Positions 26,405 to 36,409 of a stretch of DNA of 64,000 nucleotides are shown piece after piece. Both the position numbers and the translations under genes were made by a program. The DNA comes from Stygiolobus azoricus (GTDB lineage: Archaea > Thermoproteota > Thermoprotei_A > Sulfolobales > Sulfolobaceae): NCBI RefSeq assembly GCF_009729035.1, contig NZ_CP045483.1, positions 1,138,001 to 1,202,000 on the forward strand, written 5' to 3'. How positions within the stretch are numbered: the stretch's first letter is position 1; each line of letters opens with the position of its first letter. Under the pieces are notes generated by a model, which saw only the letters and a program-made list of their open reading frames with translations, was not told the DNA's origin and searched no databases.

Positions 26405-27311
26405 GGAGTTAATTCCTGAGTATATTAAACAAAAGAAAGTGATCAGACAACAGTACTTCTTCAGGGGAAACGCCGCTTGTCCAGGCTGTCCTATACCGAA
26501 AGAGCTCGACCTACTGTTAGAGGTAATGGGTAAGAAAACAGTATTAGTAGTCCCAGCCTCATGTTCAACAGTGATCATGGGAGACATCAAAGGCTCTCCT
26601 TCACCAGTACCAGTAGTCCACAGTGCCTTTGCATCAGCTGCAGCCATAGCTAGCGGTTTATCGAGGCAGTTGAGGATGAGAGGAGAAGATGCCAAAGTAG
26701 TGGTTTGGGCTGGAGACGGTGCTACGGGAGATATAGGCTTTGCTGCAGTTAGCGGGGCGGCGGAGAGAAACGAGGACATAATTTACGTATGTTATGATAA
26801 CGAGGCCTTCATGAATACAGGTATTCAAAGGTCATCGTTAACGCCCTTCGGAGCTTGGACTACAACTACACCAGCAGGTAAGAGGGAGTTTAAGAAACCA
26901 GTGCCCTTTATTATGATGGAGCACAAGATACCTTACGTTGCTACTGCTTCAATTGCCTACCCGTTTGATTATCAAGCTAAGTTAAGAAAAGCAAAGGATA
27001 TGCAGGGGTTCAGGTATATACACTTACTCTCTCCGTGTCCTCCAGGCTGGAGGTTCGACAGTAGTTTGACTATCGAAGTGGCTAAACTTGCCGTGGAAAC
27101 TGGAGTATGGCCGTTATTTGAGGTTGTTAATGGAGAGTTCTCATTAACGGGAATAAGCAAGACCTTACTTGATAAGTCTAAGAGGAAACCGGTAGAGGAG
27201 TACTTGAAGTTGCAGGGAAGATTTGCAAAGATGAGTGAAGAAGAAATTAAAGTGTTCCAAGAAGCCGTTGATTCGATGTGGGAATATATAAAGGATTTAG
27301 TAAAAAGATAA
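26397..27311 (+). CDS. porB: Pyruvate:ferredoxin oxidoreductase beta subunit (TPP-binding)
   Basis: A 304-residue beta subunit. [19 protein letters not shown] supplies two cluster cysteines; the thiamine diphosphate-Mg site is [14 protein letters not shown]...[10 protein letters not shown], followed by [10 protein letters not shown] with another conserved Cys. Start ATG overlaps porA. A T-rich stretch follows the stop at 27311-27345 and may terminate the operon. Confidence 0.94.
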   Translation: MSEELIPEYIKQKKVIRQQYFFRGNAACPGCPIPKELDLLLEVMGKKTVLVVPASCSTVIMGDIKGSPSPVPVVHSAFASAAAIASGLSRQLRMRGEDAKVVVWAGDGATGDIGFAAVSGAAERNEDIIYVCYDNEAFMNTGIQRSSLTPFGAWTTTTPAGKREFKKPVPFIMMEHKIPYVATASIAYPFDYQAKLRKAKDMQGFRYIHLLSPCPPGWRFDSSLTIEVAKLAVETGVWPLFEVVNGEFSLTGISKTLLDKSKRKPVEEYLKLQGRFAKMSEEEIKVFQEAVDSMWEYIKDLVKR

Positions 27312-27502
27312 CACGTTAAGGGAAACTTATTTTTTTAATTTTAGAAAGATTTTTCTCAACTCAACTTAGTTATAACACTTTTGAGCAAAAGATAACCCTC
27401 ATGTTTAAACTCAAATTAAGGAGAAATTGTTTTTCACCTTCTAGGTATTAAACTCATTTTTTGAAAAGTCTAATTTATTACTCATTCCCTCTAAAGTTAC
27501 AT

Positions 27503-28324
27503 ATGACTTTCTCAATTGTGATATACGATCCAAATGAAGAGGCGTGGGGAGTAGGCGTTGCAAGTAAATTCTTGGCTGTAGGTGCATTAGTACCTTGGTT
27601 GAAACCCGGTGTAGGTGCGATAGCTACACAAGCATTAGCTAATTTAGATTACGGAAGAATTGGCCTAGAACTATTAGAAAAATATGATGCAAGGGAGACG
27701 TTAAAGAGGCTTATTGAATCGGATCCACTAAGGGAGAAAAGGCAAGTTGGGATAGTAGACTCTAGAGGTTTGGCCACAGCATTCACCGGTAAGGAGTGCC
27801 ACCCTTATGCTGGACATATTGTGGGAAATAATTTCACAGTCCAAGGAAATATACTGGCTGGTGAGGAAGTTTTAGAAGCTATGGCTAAAGAGGCAGAAGG
27901 AAAGGGTAAGGTTTATGAAAGAATTTTAAGAGCTTTAAAGGCTGGAGACGAGAAGGGCGGTGATAGAAGAGGGAAGCAAAGTGCTGCAATAATAGTTGTT
28001 AAGAAGGAAGAAGGGAATGACATAGGTAAAATAAATCCAGTTAAAATTGGGAAATATGTTGATGTGAGAGTTGACGACCATAAAGAACCAATAAAGGAGT
28101 TGGAAAGAATATTAAACATATGGATTTCAATGTTCATAGATGAGGAAATGGTTAATGTTTCAGAATACACAGAAGTTATTAATAGGGCTTTAAGGAAATT
28201 AGGTTATAGCAATTTAAGAGATTGGGTCGAAATAAACAACTTTGAATCAAAATACACGGGTGATAAGATAGGTAAGACTGTACTTAAAGTGTTGTTAGAA
28301 CAAGCCGGTGAAAATGTTTCTTAA
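27503..28324 (+). CDS. DUF1028 family protein (Ntn-hydrolase-like)
   Basis: A 273-residue protein from ATG 27503 reading MTFSIVIYDPNEEAWGVGVA, then SKFLAVGALVPWLKPGVGAI, ATQALANLDYGRIGLELL, GIVDSRGLATAFTG and GDRRGKQSAAIIVVKKE. These are DUF1028 features; the family has an Ntn-hydrolase-like fold and is often annotated as major pilin or peptidase-like without experimental basis. The in-frame start at 27461 adds a hydrophobic non-conserved leader and was rejected. Monocistronic, downstream of the por operon. Confidence 0.82.
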   Translation: MTFSIVIYDPNEEAWGVGVASKFLAVGALVPWLKPGVGAIATQALANLDYGRIGLELLEKYDARETLKRLIESDPLREKRQVGIVDSRGLATAFTGKECHPYAGHIVGNNFTVQGNILAGEEVLEAMAKEAEGKGKVYERILRALKAGDEKGGDRRGKQSAAIIVVKKEEGNDIGKINPVKIGKYVDVRVDDHKEPIKELERILNIWISMFIDEEMVNVSEYTEVINRALRKLGYSNLRDWVEINNFESKYTGDKIGKTVLKVLLEQAGENVS

Positions 28325-28395
28325 ATAGCAAAGTCTTTTTCATCGTGATTTTATACTTACCTCATCTTTTTAATTTCGAGATAATATTCTTAATT

Positions 28396-29292
28396 ATGAG
28401 GTTAAAAGTAGAGGAGGCACAACAACTAGTTTACAAAATATTCTCTAAGGTAACTTTTGAGGAGTATGCAGGGTATTTGGCTGAGGAAATTGTAGATGCA
28501 GAAGTAGATGGGCACTCAGATCACGGTTTACAATTAATCCCCTACTATGTCAAATCAGCTAAAGGGGAGGAAGTTGATATAGGTGGACAAAGGGTTCCTC
28601 CTATAAATCCCAAGGGGAAAGTCGAAATAAACGGTGAAAATTTTATTACAGTAAATGGTAACATGACTTTTGGACAAGTGGTTCTAAGGAAGCTAGTATC
28701 ATACTTGGCTGAAAAAAGGTTGGACTATTACATCGTAATAGGTAAGAATGTAGGTCATCTAGGAAGGCTTTCAACATTTACTAAGAGAATGGGTGAGAAA
28801 GGTTATGCCAGTGTAATCATGGCTAGGTCACCTCCATTAATTTCTCTTAAGGGGATGAAAGGGAGGGTTCTAGGTAATAATCCTATTAGCTTTGGTTTCC
28901 CTGGCATAGTTATAGATACAGCTCTAAGCATAACTTCTTTCGGTAAAGCTTTACATAAGCTTATAAAAGGTGAGAAGTTTGAGGAAAAGGTCATAGTTAC
29001 TAAAGAAGGAGAATTAAGCGATAACCCCAAGGATTTACTTGAAGGAGGCGCTTTATTGCCTATTGGAGATTATAAGGGGTTTAATATTGCTTTAGGAATA
29101 GAAATGTTAACTACAATGTTTTCGGACGAAAATGACGTGAACCCCTTTATAGCTCTTGTTATTAAGGCTAATGCCAATTACAAAAAGGTGTTAGAGAGGT
29201 TACCTAGAGATTATCATTTGCTAAATAAGAAAAGAAAGGAGGAAATTGAAATTCCTGAAAATCTATGGATAAGTTTAACAAGTATACTATAA
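28396..29292 (+). CDS. Malate/L-lactate dehydrogenase (Ldh2-type) family
   Basis: A 298-residue NAD(P)-dependent oxidoreductase of the Ldh2/MdlD family, which has its own fold unrelated to classical LDH. Diagnostic segments: AEEIVDAEVDGHSDHGLQLI (catalytic His), VIGKNVGHLGRL (second His), VLGNNPISFGFPG (NAD pocket), LLEGGALLPIGDYKGFNIAL. Substrate may be malate, lactate, sulfolactate or a ureidoglycolate-like hydroxyacid. Start at ATG 28396 leaves out a hydrophobic upstream read-through. Confidence 0.85.
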   Translation: MRLKVEEAQQLVYKIFSKVTFEEYAGYLAEEIVDAEVDGHSDHGLQLIPYYVKSAKGEEVDIGGQRVPPINPKGKVEINGENFITVNGNMTFGQVVLRKLVSYLAEKRLDYYIVIGKNVGHLGRLSTFTKRMGEKGYASVIMARSPPLISLKGMKGRVLGNNPISFGFPGIVIDTALSITSFGKALHKLIKGEKFEEKVIVTKEGELSDNPKDLLEGGALLPIGDYKGFNIALGIEMLTTMFSDENDVNPFIALVIKANANYKKVLERLPRDYHLLNKKRKEEIEIPENLWISLTSIL

Positions 29293-29422
29293 CATGAAAT
29301 CACGTGTTTTATTGATAATTCATGATCATCAAATTACTCATCTAACTCACGGGACTTGGTTACAACTTCTGTTACTAAACAAGAAGGATTACTCTTGCTA
29401 ATGATTGCACTTGTCAATTTAA

Positions 29423-31138
29423 CTAACTTTTCTCTTTTTTAGTTTCTCTTTCTAAGAATAGAACAGCCGGTAGTATGATCTTCATTGTATCATCTACAGT
29501 ATACGGTATGTGGCCCATGTCTGGTATTAGGTGTAACTCAAACTTCTTACCCAACTCTTGTAACCTCAGACAATATTTCAGCACCGGCAATGCAGGAGTT
29601 CTAGAGTCATTTTGCGGTTGAATAACACATAGAGGTGCTTTAACATTCTCTACATATGATATAGGTGACCTCTCTTTCATAAGCTCCTTGTTGCCACCGT
29701 TAAATACCATGGTTATAAATCCCTTGAAGAAACTGTCTCCGAGTTCATACATTTCCACCCAATCAGCTACAGCTGCACCAGCAACTCCGAAGTCCCACTT
29801 GTCCGGTTCTCTTCCTAAAGCCAGAAGTGTCATATATCCGCCGTAACTATATCCCATAATACCCACCTTGCTCACAACTTTTTTCTCTACGATATAATCT
29901 CTCACTCTCACAACGTCACTTAGATCTCCTCCCCCTAAATCTCCTATGTCCATTAACATGAACTTGTTACCGTAGCCCATAGATCCTCTAAAATTCGGCG
30001 CGATTACAACATACCCGTTAATCAGTAACGAGGCTATGATAGTATCCCAGCTGTTATCTACCGAGCCCCAAGGACCACCGTGAACATATATCACCCCTAC
30101 ATCTTTTTTGTTCTCCGGTGTAACGATAAACGTGGGCACTTCTACGTCCCCGTTCTTAACCTTCATAAACTCTACTTTACCTTTTATGCTCGCACTACTG
30201 TCTATAACTACTCGGGTAGTCGAATCCCTTAAGTCGTGTAAGTATATGGTAGATTTATTCAAGAGATGCGTATGAGTGAAGTAAACTTTATCTCCTACCT
30301 TTGTGGCCCCCGTAACATTTCCTTCAGGTGTCTTTATCTCCTTTCCGTCAATGTAGAGTTTACTCTCACCGTTCTTAGAAGCTATTACCAACCTGTCATC
30401 TGGGTTTATTGACAGACTAGTAGGTTGTGATTTCTCTAGATCGTCATAAGTAAACTTCACTCTACTGATCTCACCGCTTTTAACGTCGTAAGCATAAATC
30501 CACTCGCGTTCACCTGAGTACTCGTAATCGCTAATGAAGTACAATTTCCCCTCTTTAAATGCACTCGGTGTATTTACACTACCTTCTTTAGGAGTTATAA
30601 CCTTGACTTCACCGCTTTTGTCAGCAAGGAATATCTCAAAAGATCTGAAGTTTTTGGTAAAGACGCCATAACCCGCTATGTGATCTCCATCAACGTCTGT
30701 AATTGCACTAAAAGGTGGTAGCTCTACTATCTTTCTTAACTTTCCGTCTTCAACCATATATAATGCTGTTGAATCTTGAGTAGAACCCGTAAATACTACT
30801 GCCTTTTCGTCATATGCAATTGATGTGATCCTCATCTTCGGTGATGCAAGTTCGTATTCTTCTCCCTTTAAATTCACTACGAAGATTGAATGTAACTCCT
30901 TGCCTCTCTCTACATCCCTGATTATAGGAACATAATCCAATTGAGGTTTAGGGTTGGCTAGTTCTGCTATAGGGTCTTTAGTTATTCGATCTAGCTTATC
31001 CCCACGTAATACAGATAAGTTAACTACACCTTCTGTAGTTGTCAAGAGCAGTGGTACGTCCTTGAGCTTACCTACCATATGGTATGAGGGGGCTTTTATA
31101 AGTTCCTCAAGTTTCTTTAATAATTCTGAATATTCCAT
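29423..31138 (-). CDS. Prolyl oligopeptidase-family serine peptidase (acylaminoacyl-peptidase-like)
   Basis: A 571-residue S9 peptidase: N-terminal beta-propeller of about 330 residues with repeated strand patterns, then an alpha/beta hydrolase domain. IYVHGGPWGSVDNS is the oxyanion loop, GIMGYSYGGYMTLLAL (Ser near residue 430), QPQNDSRTP (Asp near 509) and LIPDMGHIPYTVDD (His near 541) form the triad. Length and order match archaeal acylaminoacyl peptidases. No signal peptide, so cytoplasmic peptide turnover is expected. Monocistronic. Confidence 0.9.
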   Translation of the reverse strand: MEYSELLKKLEELIKAPSYHMVGKLKDVPLLLTTTEGVVNLSVLRGDKLDRITKDPIAELANPKPQLDYVPIIRDVERGKELHSIFVVNLKGEEYELASPKMRITSIAYDEKAVVFTGSTQDSTALYMVEDGKLRKIVELPPFSAITDVDGDHIAGYGVFTKNFRSFEIFLADKSGEVKVITPKEGSVNTPSAFKEGKLYFISDYEYSGEREWIYAYDVKSGEISRVKFTYDDLEKSQPTSLSINPDDRLVIASKNGESKLYIDGKEIKTPEGNVTGATKVGDKVYFTHTHLLNKSTIYLHDLRDSTTRVVIDSSASIKGKVEFMKVKNGDVEVPTFIVTPENKKDVGVIYVHGGPWGSVDNSWDTIIASLLINGYVVIAPNFRGSMGYGNKFMLMDIGDLGGGDLSDVVRVRDYIVEKKVVSKVGIMGYSYGGYMTLLALGREPDKWDFGVAGAAVADWVEMYELGDSFFKGFITMVFNGGNKELMKERSPISYVENVKAPLCVIQPQNDSRTPALPVLKYCLRLQELGKKFELHLIPDMGHIPYTVDDTMKIILPAVLFLERETKKEKS

Positions 31139-31416
31139 AAAATATGTTACTCTAACCCAAGATAAAAGTCTTTCGTAAATTGTGACTTATTCAGATAAAA
31201 TCTTGGTAAATTAATTTTTACTTGATTAGAAACCCTAGTTATCACTGACACAGATGCCACTATTCAAGGCACAGTAGCTTCTCTGATTTACAAGACTGGT
31301 ATTAGCTCAGTTTCTTCGCACTCAGTATACTAATGCTTTATATTGTAACTATTATTTTGCTTAAATCTCATATTAATTAAGTAAATTTTTTAAACTAGCC
31401 TTCAAAAAAGAGTAAT

Positions 31417-31869
31417 ATGCCATTACTTGACTACGGCGAGGTAAAACTCGAGGTAAACGGTCTGAATGAGCAGGAGTTAAAAGACCTACAACAGAACATA
31501 GACAAACTATTCAAACTGTGCCATCTAGTAGCTGAGAAGTATGGTATTGCAATGAACGATGACGAAGTGAGGAAAATCGTGGACTATTTAGACCAGTTTA
31601 CGGAGAACATGCGGGACGCTGTATTTAAGAAGGGAAACAGCACCATAAAGGTAATCCTAGAGGAATGGGTGACACTACCCAATCAGAGGAGGTTAATCGG
31701 CCTATGGTACTTATTAGATAGGCTTGGGTATAAGACCGACAGGCAGGCTGACCTTGAGCTAATAAAGCAAAGGCTCCTCGAGTGGAGGACTAAGGCTCAG
31801 GAAAGGAACGACAAAGACGTACTAGAACTGTTGAACTACTTCACAAAGTTAGGATTCTACAACTTCTAA
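31417..31869 (+). CDS. Hypothetical helical protein
   Basis: A 150-residue soluble, all-helical protein (for example ELKDLQQNIDKLFKLCHLVA and LELIKQRLLEWRTKAQERND), no cysteine motif or membrane segment. ATG 31417 follows TTTTTTAAACT at leaderless promoter distance. I do not recognise the family. It lies 81 bp from the converging CARF-PIN gene; whether the two are related is unknown. Confidence 0.6.
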   Translation: MPLLDYGEVKLEVNGLNEQELKDLQQNIDKLFKLCHLVAEKYGIAMNDDEVRKIVDYLDQFTENMRDAVFKKGNSTIKVILEEWVTLPNQRRLIGLWYLLDRLGYKTDRQADLELIKQRLLEWRTKAQERNDKDVLELLNYFTKLGFYNF

Positions 31870-31950
31870 TCTTTTTTCCTTCTTCAACGATATTGTACAT
31901 AGTTAGTATTAAGTAGTTCTCCTCAGAAGGAGACCTCCATTAGTCTTATT

Positions 31951-33150
31951 CTAGTTTTCACTTCCATTATTTTTCATTATCTCTTCCAATTTGCTTAATA
32001 CATACGCGTAATTATATTCAGCTTTGAGAGTCTCTACAGTCACCTTTCTCTCATTCGGGAATTTGCTCTTCAGTATTCTAGCGAATGGCTCTCCATTAAC
32101 ACTTATCTCTATGTTGTTTTTGTAAAATGACTCACAGAATAACAACTCTCCTACGTTACGTTGTCCCTTAACCTTATCGTGTAATAAAATTACTTTAACA
32201 CCTTGACTAGTTCCTGATGTTCCAACACCTCCATCAGCAGTGATCAATGCTAGAGGGTCTGGTAATTCCTTCTTCAATGCTTTAGCTTCCTCAATTAGAA
32301 CTACATCAGAACCTCTACTAGATTCGGAGACCGGGACTTGCTTGTGAATTCTTCTGTACGAACTCATTGCTAGGTGAAATTTAGGATCTTCCCCCTTTTG
32401 TGTTGAAGTGGTATGCCTTAAAAGTTCATTATAAGTCGACCTCGAGGCGAGTAGACGGGGCCCAAATTCTTTAGACCAAGTAATCTTACCAAGTCTTTCC
32501 CCTAGAAAAACGTAAACGTTGACATCAGCTAAGAAAAAGTATCTATCCTTAACATATTGCATAATTTTTTCCTCTTCCTTAAACCTTATGTCACCAGACC
32601 TTAACCTACATATTTCTTCAAAATCTTCATCATAGTCAACATTACCTAAAAGAGAATAGAGGTTAATTAAGGCCTCTAATGACTCCACATCTATCTCAAC
32701 TTTTCTAGGTAAGTTTTCCACTGTTTTAGGAGGGTCGTATGGGATACTTACACCATTCCTCACGTCATAAACTGTTATTTCCTGAAGTGGAACGTAACCG
32801 AAGATATTATATCCCTTGCTCTCTTCTTTTAAGTAAGCATAACGAACCTCTTTAGCCTTAGAGTAGTTGAGCACAGCAATAGCCATATACTTCCTCCCCG
32901 GGGTTATGTCAGCCACATCTATTTCAATATCCTTAATCTTATCTCTCCAAGCGTTTATCCCAATTCCCAGCTCTAAGTTTTCTGTTTCAACATTAAATCC
33001 GAAGGCTTTCATTACCTCACTTAAGTCTATGCGTCGAGCTTCTTCCGAAAGAATTAGAATTTTGTCGGGTTTGACCCCGGTAAATATTTCTGTCATTATT
33101 GCATCTAACGTAGTGACAAGTTTATTTGAGCCTAGCGTAGCGAAGATCAT
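31951..33150 (-). CDS. Predicted CARF-PIN fusion protein (cOA-activated RNase candidate)
   Basis: A 399-residue two-domain protein. The N-terminal 110 residues read as a CARF Rossmann fold: MIFATLGSNKLVTTLDAIMT, PDKILILSEEA, and the loop VADITPGRKYMAIAVLNYSK that in CARF proteins contacts the cyclic oligoadenylate. The C-terminal half reads as a PIN nuclease with acidic residues spaced as expected: D209 (FFLADVNVYVF), E242 (RSTYNELLR), D282 (GSDVVLIEEA), D306 (ALITADGGVG). CARF-PIN proteins are predicted ancillary RNases of type III CRISPR. This copy is about 9 kb from the nearest array, with its own promoter. Domain calls are by motif, not search. Confidence 0.65.
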   Translation of the reverse strand: MIFATLGSNKLVTTLDAIMTEIFTGVKPDKILILSEEARRIDLSEVMKAFGFNVETENLELGIGINAWRDKIKDIEIDVADITPGRKYMAIAVLNYSKAKEVRYAYLKEESKGYNIFGYVPLQEITVYDVRNGVSIPYDPPKTVENLPRKVEIDVESLEALINLYSLLGNVDYDEDFEEICRLRSGDIRFKEEEKIMQYVKDRYFFLADVNVYVFLGERLGKITWSKEFGPRLLASRSTYNELLRHTTSTQKGEDPKFHLAMSSYRRIHKQVPVSESSRGSDVVLIEEAKALKKELPDPLALITADGGVGTSGTSQGVKVILLHDKVKGQRNVGELLFCESFYKNNIEISVNGEPFARILKSKFPNERKVTVETLKAEYNYAYVLSKLEEIMKNNGSEN

Positions 33151-33567
33151 TAATAAATAATGAAAAAACTAATATTTATGTTATTGAATGGAAAATAAAT
33201 GCATTTAAGGTGTACAAAGTCTAATCCGGGATGAGTAACATCCTTATAAACGTACGACACTGATCACGTCCTTTCTAGGTAGAAGAACAGTAAGCATATC
33301 ATCAATGGGGAAAGATTTAGATGGATTTACTTTAAATTGGTTGTAGGCCTGAGCCAATCACATTGACGATTTTAGGAAAACTTGTTGTTCTCGTGTTAAG
33401 ATAAGGGGGAGAATTGCGACCTTCTAGGATTTAGAAGTTACTACCAAATACTCGAAAATTAGGGCTTTGCACAATGTTAATTACTAAATTTTAACTTCTA
33501 CCCTCCTTTCTTATTAACTTAGCTAAGTTGAATCACGTTTAAATAGTTTGTAGCCAAACTGAAACCT
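33151..33567. other. Intergenic, no gene seen
   Basis: A 417-bp spacer between divergent CARF-PIN and pirin genes. TTTAAATA at 33538-33545 lies about 25 bp before the pirin ATG and is its probable TATA box. No RNA gene or repeat recognised. Confidence 0.4.
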
Positions 33568-34443
33568 ATGAGAAGGAAAGTCGAAGGCTTAATACAAGGT
33601 AAGATCACGAGAGACGGGGCAGGGGTAAAGCTATACCGTGTCTTTGGTGGCCCAGAAACTGTAGACATTACAGACCCCTTTCTTTTACTAGACTTCTTCG
33701 GCTCTGATAAGCCTGAAGAGTATATCATGGGCTTTCCTTGGCATCCTCACAGAGGGATAGAGACCGTAACACTGTTATACAAAGGTAGAGTAGAACATGA
33801 GGACAGTGAGGGTAATAAAGGTGTAATTTACCCCGGTCAAGCCCAATGGATGACGGCAGGAAGCGGAATATTTCATCAAGAGATGCCGAAACCTATGGAC
33901 AAAACGTTTAACTACCCTTATGATCCAAACACAGTGTCTGGTCTCCAGCTCTGGGTCAACTTACCTGCAAACTTGAAGATGACAGACCCAGTTTATAGAG
34001 ACGTTAAACAACTACCCAAAGAGGAGTTCGACTTCGGCACTATTCAAGTACTATCAGGAGAATACAAAGGACTAGTGGGACCGGTGAGAGTTAAGAGCCC
34101 AGTAGACCCGTCTTACTATGACGTGGAACTACACGGCGAGTTCAACGCTTCTTTCAAACATGGTTACACTGTTCTGGCGTATGTCGTAGAAGGAAGGGTA
34201 AAAGCTGAAGAATCCCTCCCTTCAATACCGAGAGGAAACTTAATAGTCTTCAGCAGAGAGGGAGAAGAGATTAAGCTCAGCGGAGAAGGGAGAGTAATAA
34301 TTCTGGCTGGTAGACCATTATACGAACCGGTGGCTTGGTACGGTCCAATCGTCATGAACACAAGGGAACAGATCTATGAAGCTTTAGATGACTTAAGAAA
34401 GGGGACTTTCGTGAAAAAGACCGGATTAAGGGAAGATGTTTAA
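33568..34443 (+). CDS. Pirin-family cupin protein
   Basis: A 291-residue bicupin. The N-terminal metal site is clear: GFPWHPHRGIETVTLLYKG gives two His, WMTAGSGIFHQEMP gives His and Glu. A second, less conserved cupin follows, then AWYGPIVMNTREQIYEALDD, a pirin C-terminal signature. Pirins bind Fe and may act as quercetinase-like dioxygenases or redox-sensitive regulators. The ATG at 33568 follows a TTTAAATA box; likely leaderless and monocistronic. Confidence 0.92.
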   Translation: MRRKVEGLIQGKITRDGAGVKLYRVFGGPETVDITDPFLLLDFFGSDKPEEYIMGFPWHPHRGIETVTLLYKGRVEHEDSEGNKGVIYPGQAQWMTAGSGIFHQEMPKPMDKTFNYPYDPNTVSGLQLWVNLPANLKMTDPVYRDVKQLPKEEFDFGTIQVLSGEYKGLVGPVRVKSPVDPSYYDVELHGEFNASFKHGYTVLAYVVEGRVKAEESLPSIPRGNLIVFSREGEEIKLSGEGRVIILAGRPLYEPVAWYGPIVMNTREQIYEALDDLRKGTFVKKTGLREDV

Positions 34444-34596
34444 TACCTTAACGTTAAGTTTATAAAGGCAGGTATATATAAACACACGCGGCCATATACT
34501 ACAATTAGATAGTTGTATCATCGCTATACTTAGGTTAAAGTGACTTAATCTTCCTAACTAGTTTAGTTTATAATTTAGTATCACCGTAAAAATCAT

Positions 34597-36360
34597 GTGT
34601 CGTCATTAAGGTCACTCATCTCACAAGGAAGACAATTTTACGATAGTAGGGATTACTACAACGCGTACAAGACTTTCGAAAGAGCCTATAAGATGTTTCC
34701 GGACCGTGAGGAAGTGCTACTGTGGAAGGGGAAGACAGAAATAAAACTGGGGAAGTTAAAGACGGCAATTAACACCTTGAGAAAGGTCGTAGAAGGTTAT
34801 AACAAAGACTCATGGGAAGCCCTTTACACTTTAGCTTTAGCGATTTACTATTACTCCTTCTTTTTGGCGACTTCCTCTTCGAGGAAAAAGAACCTCAAAG
34901 TAGCCCTAGATTATACTGAGAAGGCTTATATTAAATCCAAGAAGAACAAGAGCGAAATAGCGTCTTTACGTTCGGTTATTATTGCCGAATTAGGTCAGCT
35001 GGGGGAAGCGGAGAAATCCTTATCAGCCGTGAGGAAGGGAAACAACTTCAACCCCCCGGTAAGCATAGCCCTCACACACATTTACAGGCTTAAGGGGTTA
35101 CTCACGGAAGCCATATATGAGATAGACCGAGTCCTACTTTACGAACCCAATAACGTGGACGCGTTAATCGAGAGGGCTCTGGTACTCAGGGACAAGGGAA
35201 CTTACGACCAAGCCTTAGTGACCTTGGACATCGCTTTGCAGACTGAACCCACAAACATCCTAGCCATGTTCTTCAAGGCTGAGGTACTCGAGACGGTCGG
35301 CAGGAGAAATGAGGCAATGGCACTCTACAAGGTCATAGACTCGATAGTCCCGAGCCCTCTAATCAAGAAAAAGCTCTCAGCGTCCCAGCCTAAGTCCTTG
35401 CCCTCTAAACCCCTGAGCCCCTCCGCTCCGATTAACTGGAACCCGAAAGTGTGGGTGGGGAAAAAGCTCTCCATATACGAGGTAACTGACGTCTTGGGAG
35501 AGGGAGGTAACGGTTACGTGTTAAAGGCTAAGACTCCTAAGGGAAATGAAGTTGCTGTCAAAGTCCTGAAGATCTACACCGGTGTACCTGAGGAACACTT
35601 CGACACACTCATAAGTGAAGCTAACAGTTTGTCAAAGCTCTCCAGCGACCCTAACGTAGTTAAGGTATACGCAGTACACGTGGACAAGTTCCTCATTGAA
35701 GAGGTCTTAACTGGGAACCTCACGTTTTACAAAAGAGAACCCCCTATGCTCGTCATGGAGTTCATGAGGGGTGGAAACATGGCCGAGTTAATGCATGAGG
35801 ACAAGTTCTTTTATTCTACCCAGTGGAATAAGGCGGTGTATAGGGCTATAGCAAGTGTCGCCTCGGCTCTGTATCAGATGCACAAGTTAGGTTTGGTACA
35901 TATGGACGTCAAGCCCCAGAACATCTTCCTAACCGAAAAGCCCAATTACCCTTATGACCTCCAGAACGTTAAGTTCAAGCTAGGTGATCTGGGCAGTGTT
36001 GTCAGGGTAAACGGGAAAGTGTTACAGCTGACCGTGGAGTACGCCAGCCCAGAGGCGTATTTGGAAAACGCTAAGCCCTACTTCGACGTGTTCTCTTTAG
36101 GCATGACCATGTATGTCCTACTTACCAGAAAACTGGACAGACCAGACCTTCAGGAGATGAACAACGCTTACAACTGTTACCAGAGAAAGGACTTTAATTG
36201 CGTGAGGTACGAGGTCAGGAAAGCTCAGGGAAAATTAAGGGGATGGGATCCCAATGTACCCACTGAGGTAAAGCCCTTGTTAATGTCTATGATATCACCA
36301 GACCCCGTCAGGAGACCTACTTCCTTAGAGGTACATAATCTCTTGTTAAAATTGTTATGA
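34597..36360 (+). CDS. TPR-domain eukaryotic-type Ser/Thr protein kinase
   Basis: A 587-residue fusion. Residues 1-265 form TPR-like helical repeats (YNAYKTFERAYKMFPDREEV, LLTEAIYEIDRVLLYEPNNV, YDQALVTLDIALQTEPTNIL). A proline-rich linker leads to a protein kinase domain from about 295: GEGGNGYVLKAKT glycine loop, VAVKVLK lysine near 319, LVHMDVKPQNIFL catalytic loop (HMD in place of HRD) and LGDLGSV (DLG in place of DFG), plus an APE-like ASPEAY. All catalytic Lys/Asp/Asn residues are kept, so it should be active. Start GTG 34597. Such TPR kinases are typical of Sulfolobales signalling. Confidence 0.9.
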   Translation: MSSLRSLISQGRQFYDSRDYYNAYKTFERAYKMFPDREEVLLWKGKTEIKLGKLKTAINTLRKVVEGYNKDSWEALYTLALAIYYYSFFLATSSSRKKNLKVALDYTEKAYIKSKKNKSEIASLRSVIIAELGQLGEAEKSLSAVRKGNNFNPPVSIALTHIYRLKGLLTEAIYEIDRVLLYEPNNVDALIERALVLRDKGTYDQALVTLDIALQTEPTNILAMFFKAEVLETVGRRNEAMALYKVIDSIVPSPLIKKKLSASQPKSLPSKPLSPSAPINWNPKVWVGKKLSIYEVTDVLGEGGNGYVLKAKTPKGNEVAVKVLKIYTGVPEEHFDTLISEANSLSKLSSDPNVVKVYAVHVDKFLIEEVLTGNLTFYKREPPMLVMEFMRGGNMAELMHEDKFFYSTQWNKAVYRAIASVASALYQMHKLGLVHMDVKPQNIFLTEKPNYPYDLQNVKFKLGDLGSVVRVNGKVLQLTVEYASPEAYLENAKPYFDVFSLGMTMYVLLTRKLDRPDLQEMNNAYNCYQRKDFNCVRYEVRKAQGKLRGWDPNVPTEVKPLLMSMISPDPVRRPTSLEVHNLLLKLL

Positions 36361-36409
36361 TGATAAGAGTTCTAGGGAAACAGAACAGAAAAAACAAGAA
36401 AGAGTACCC

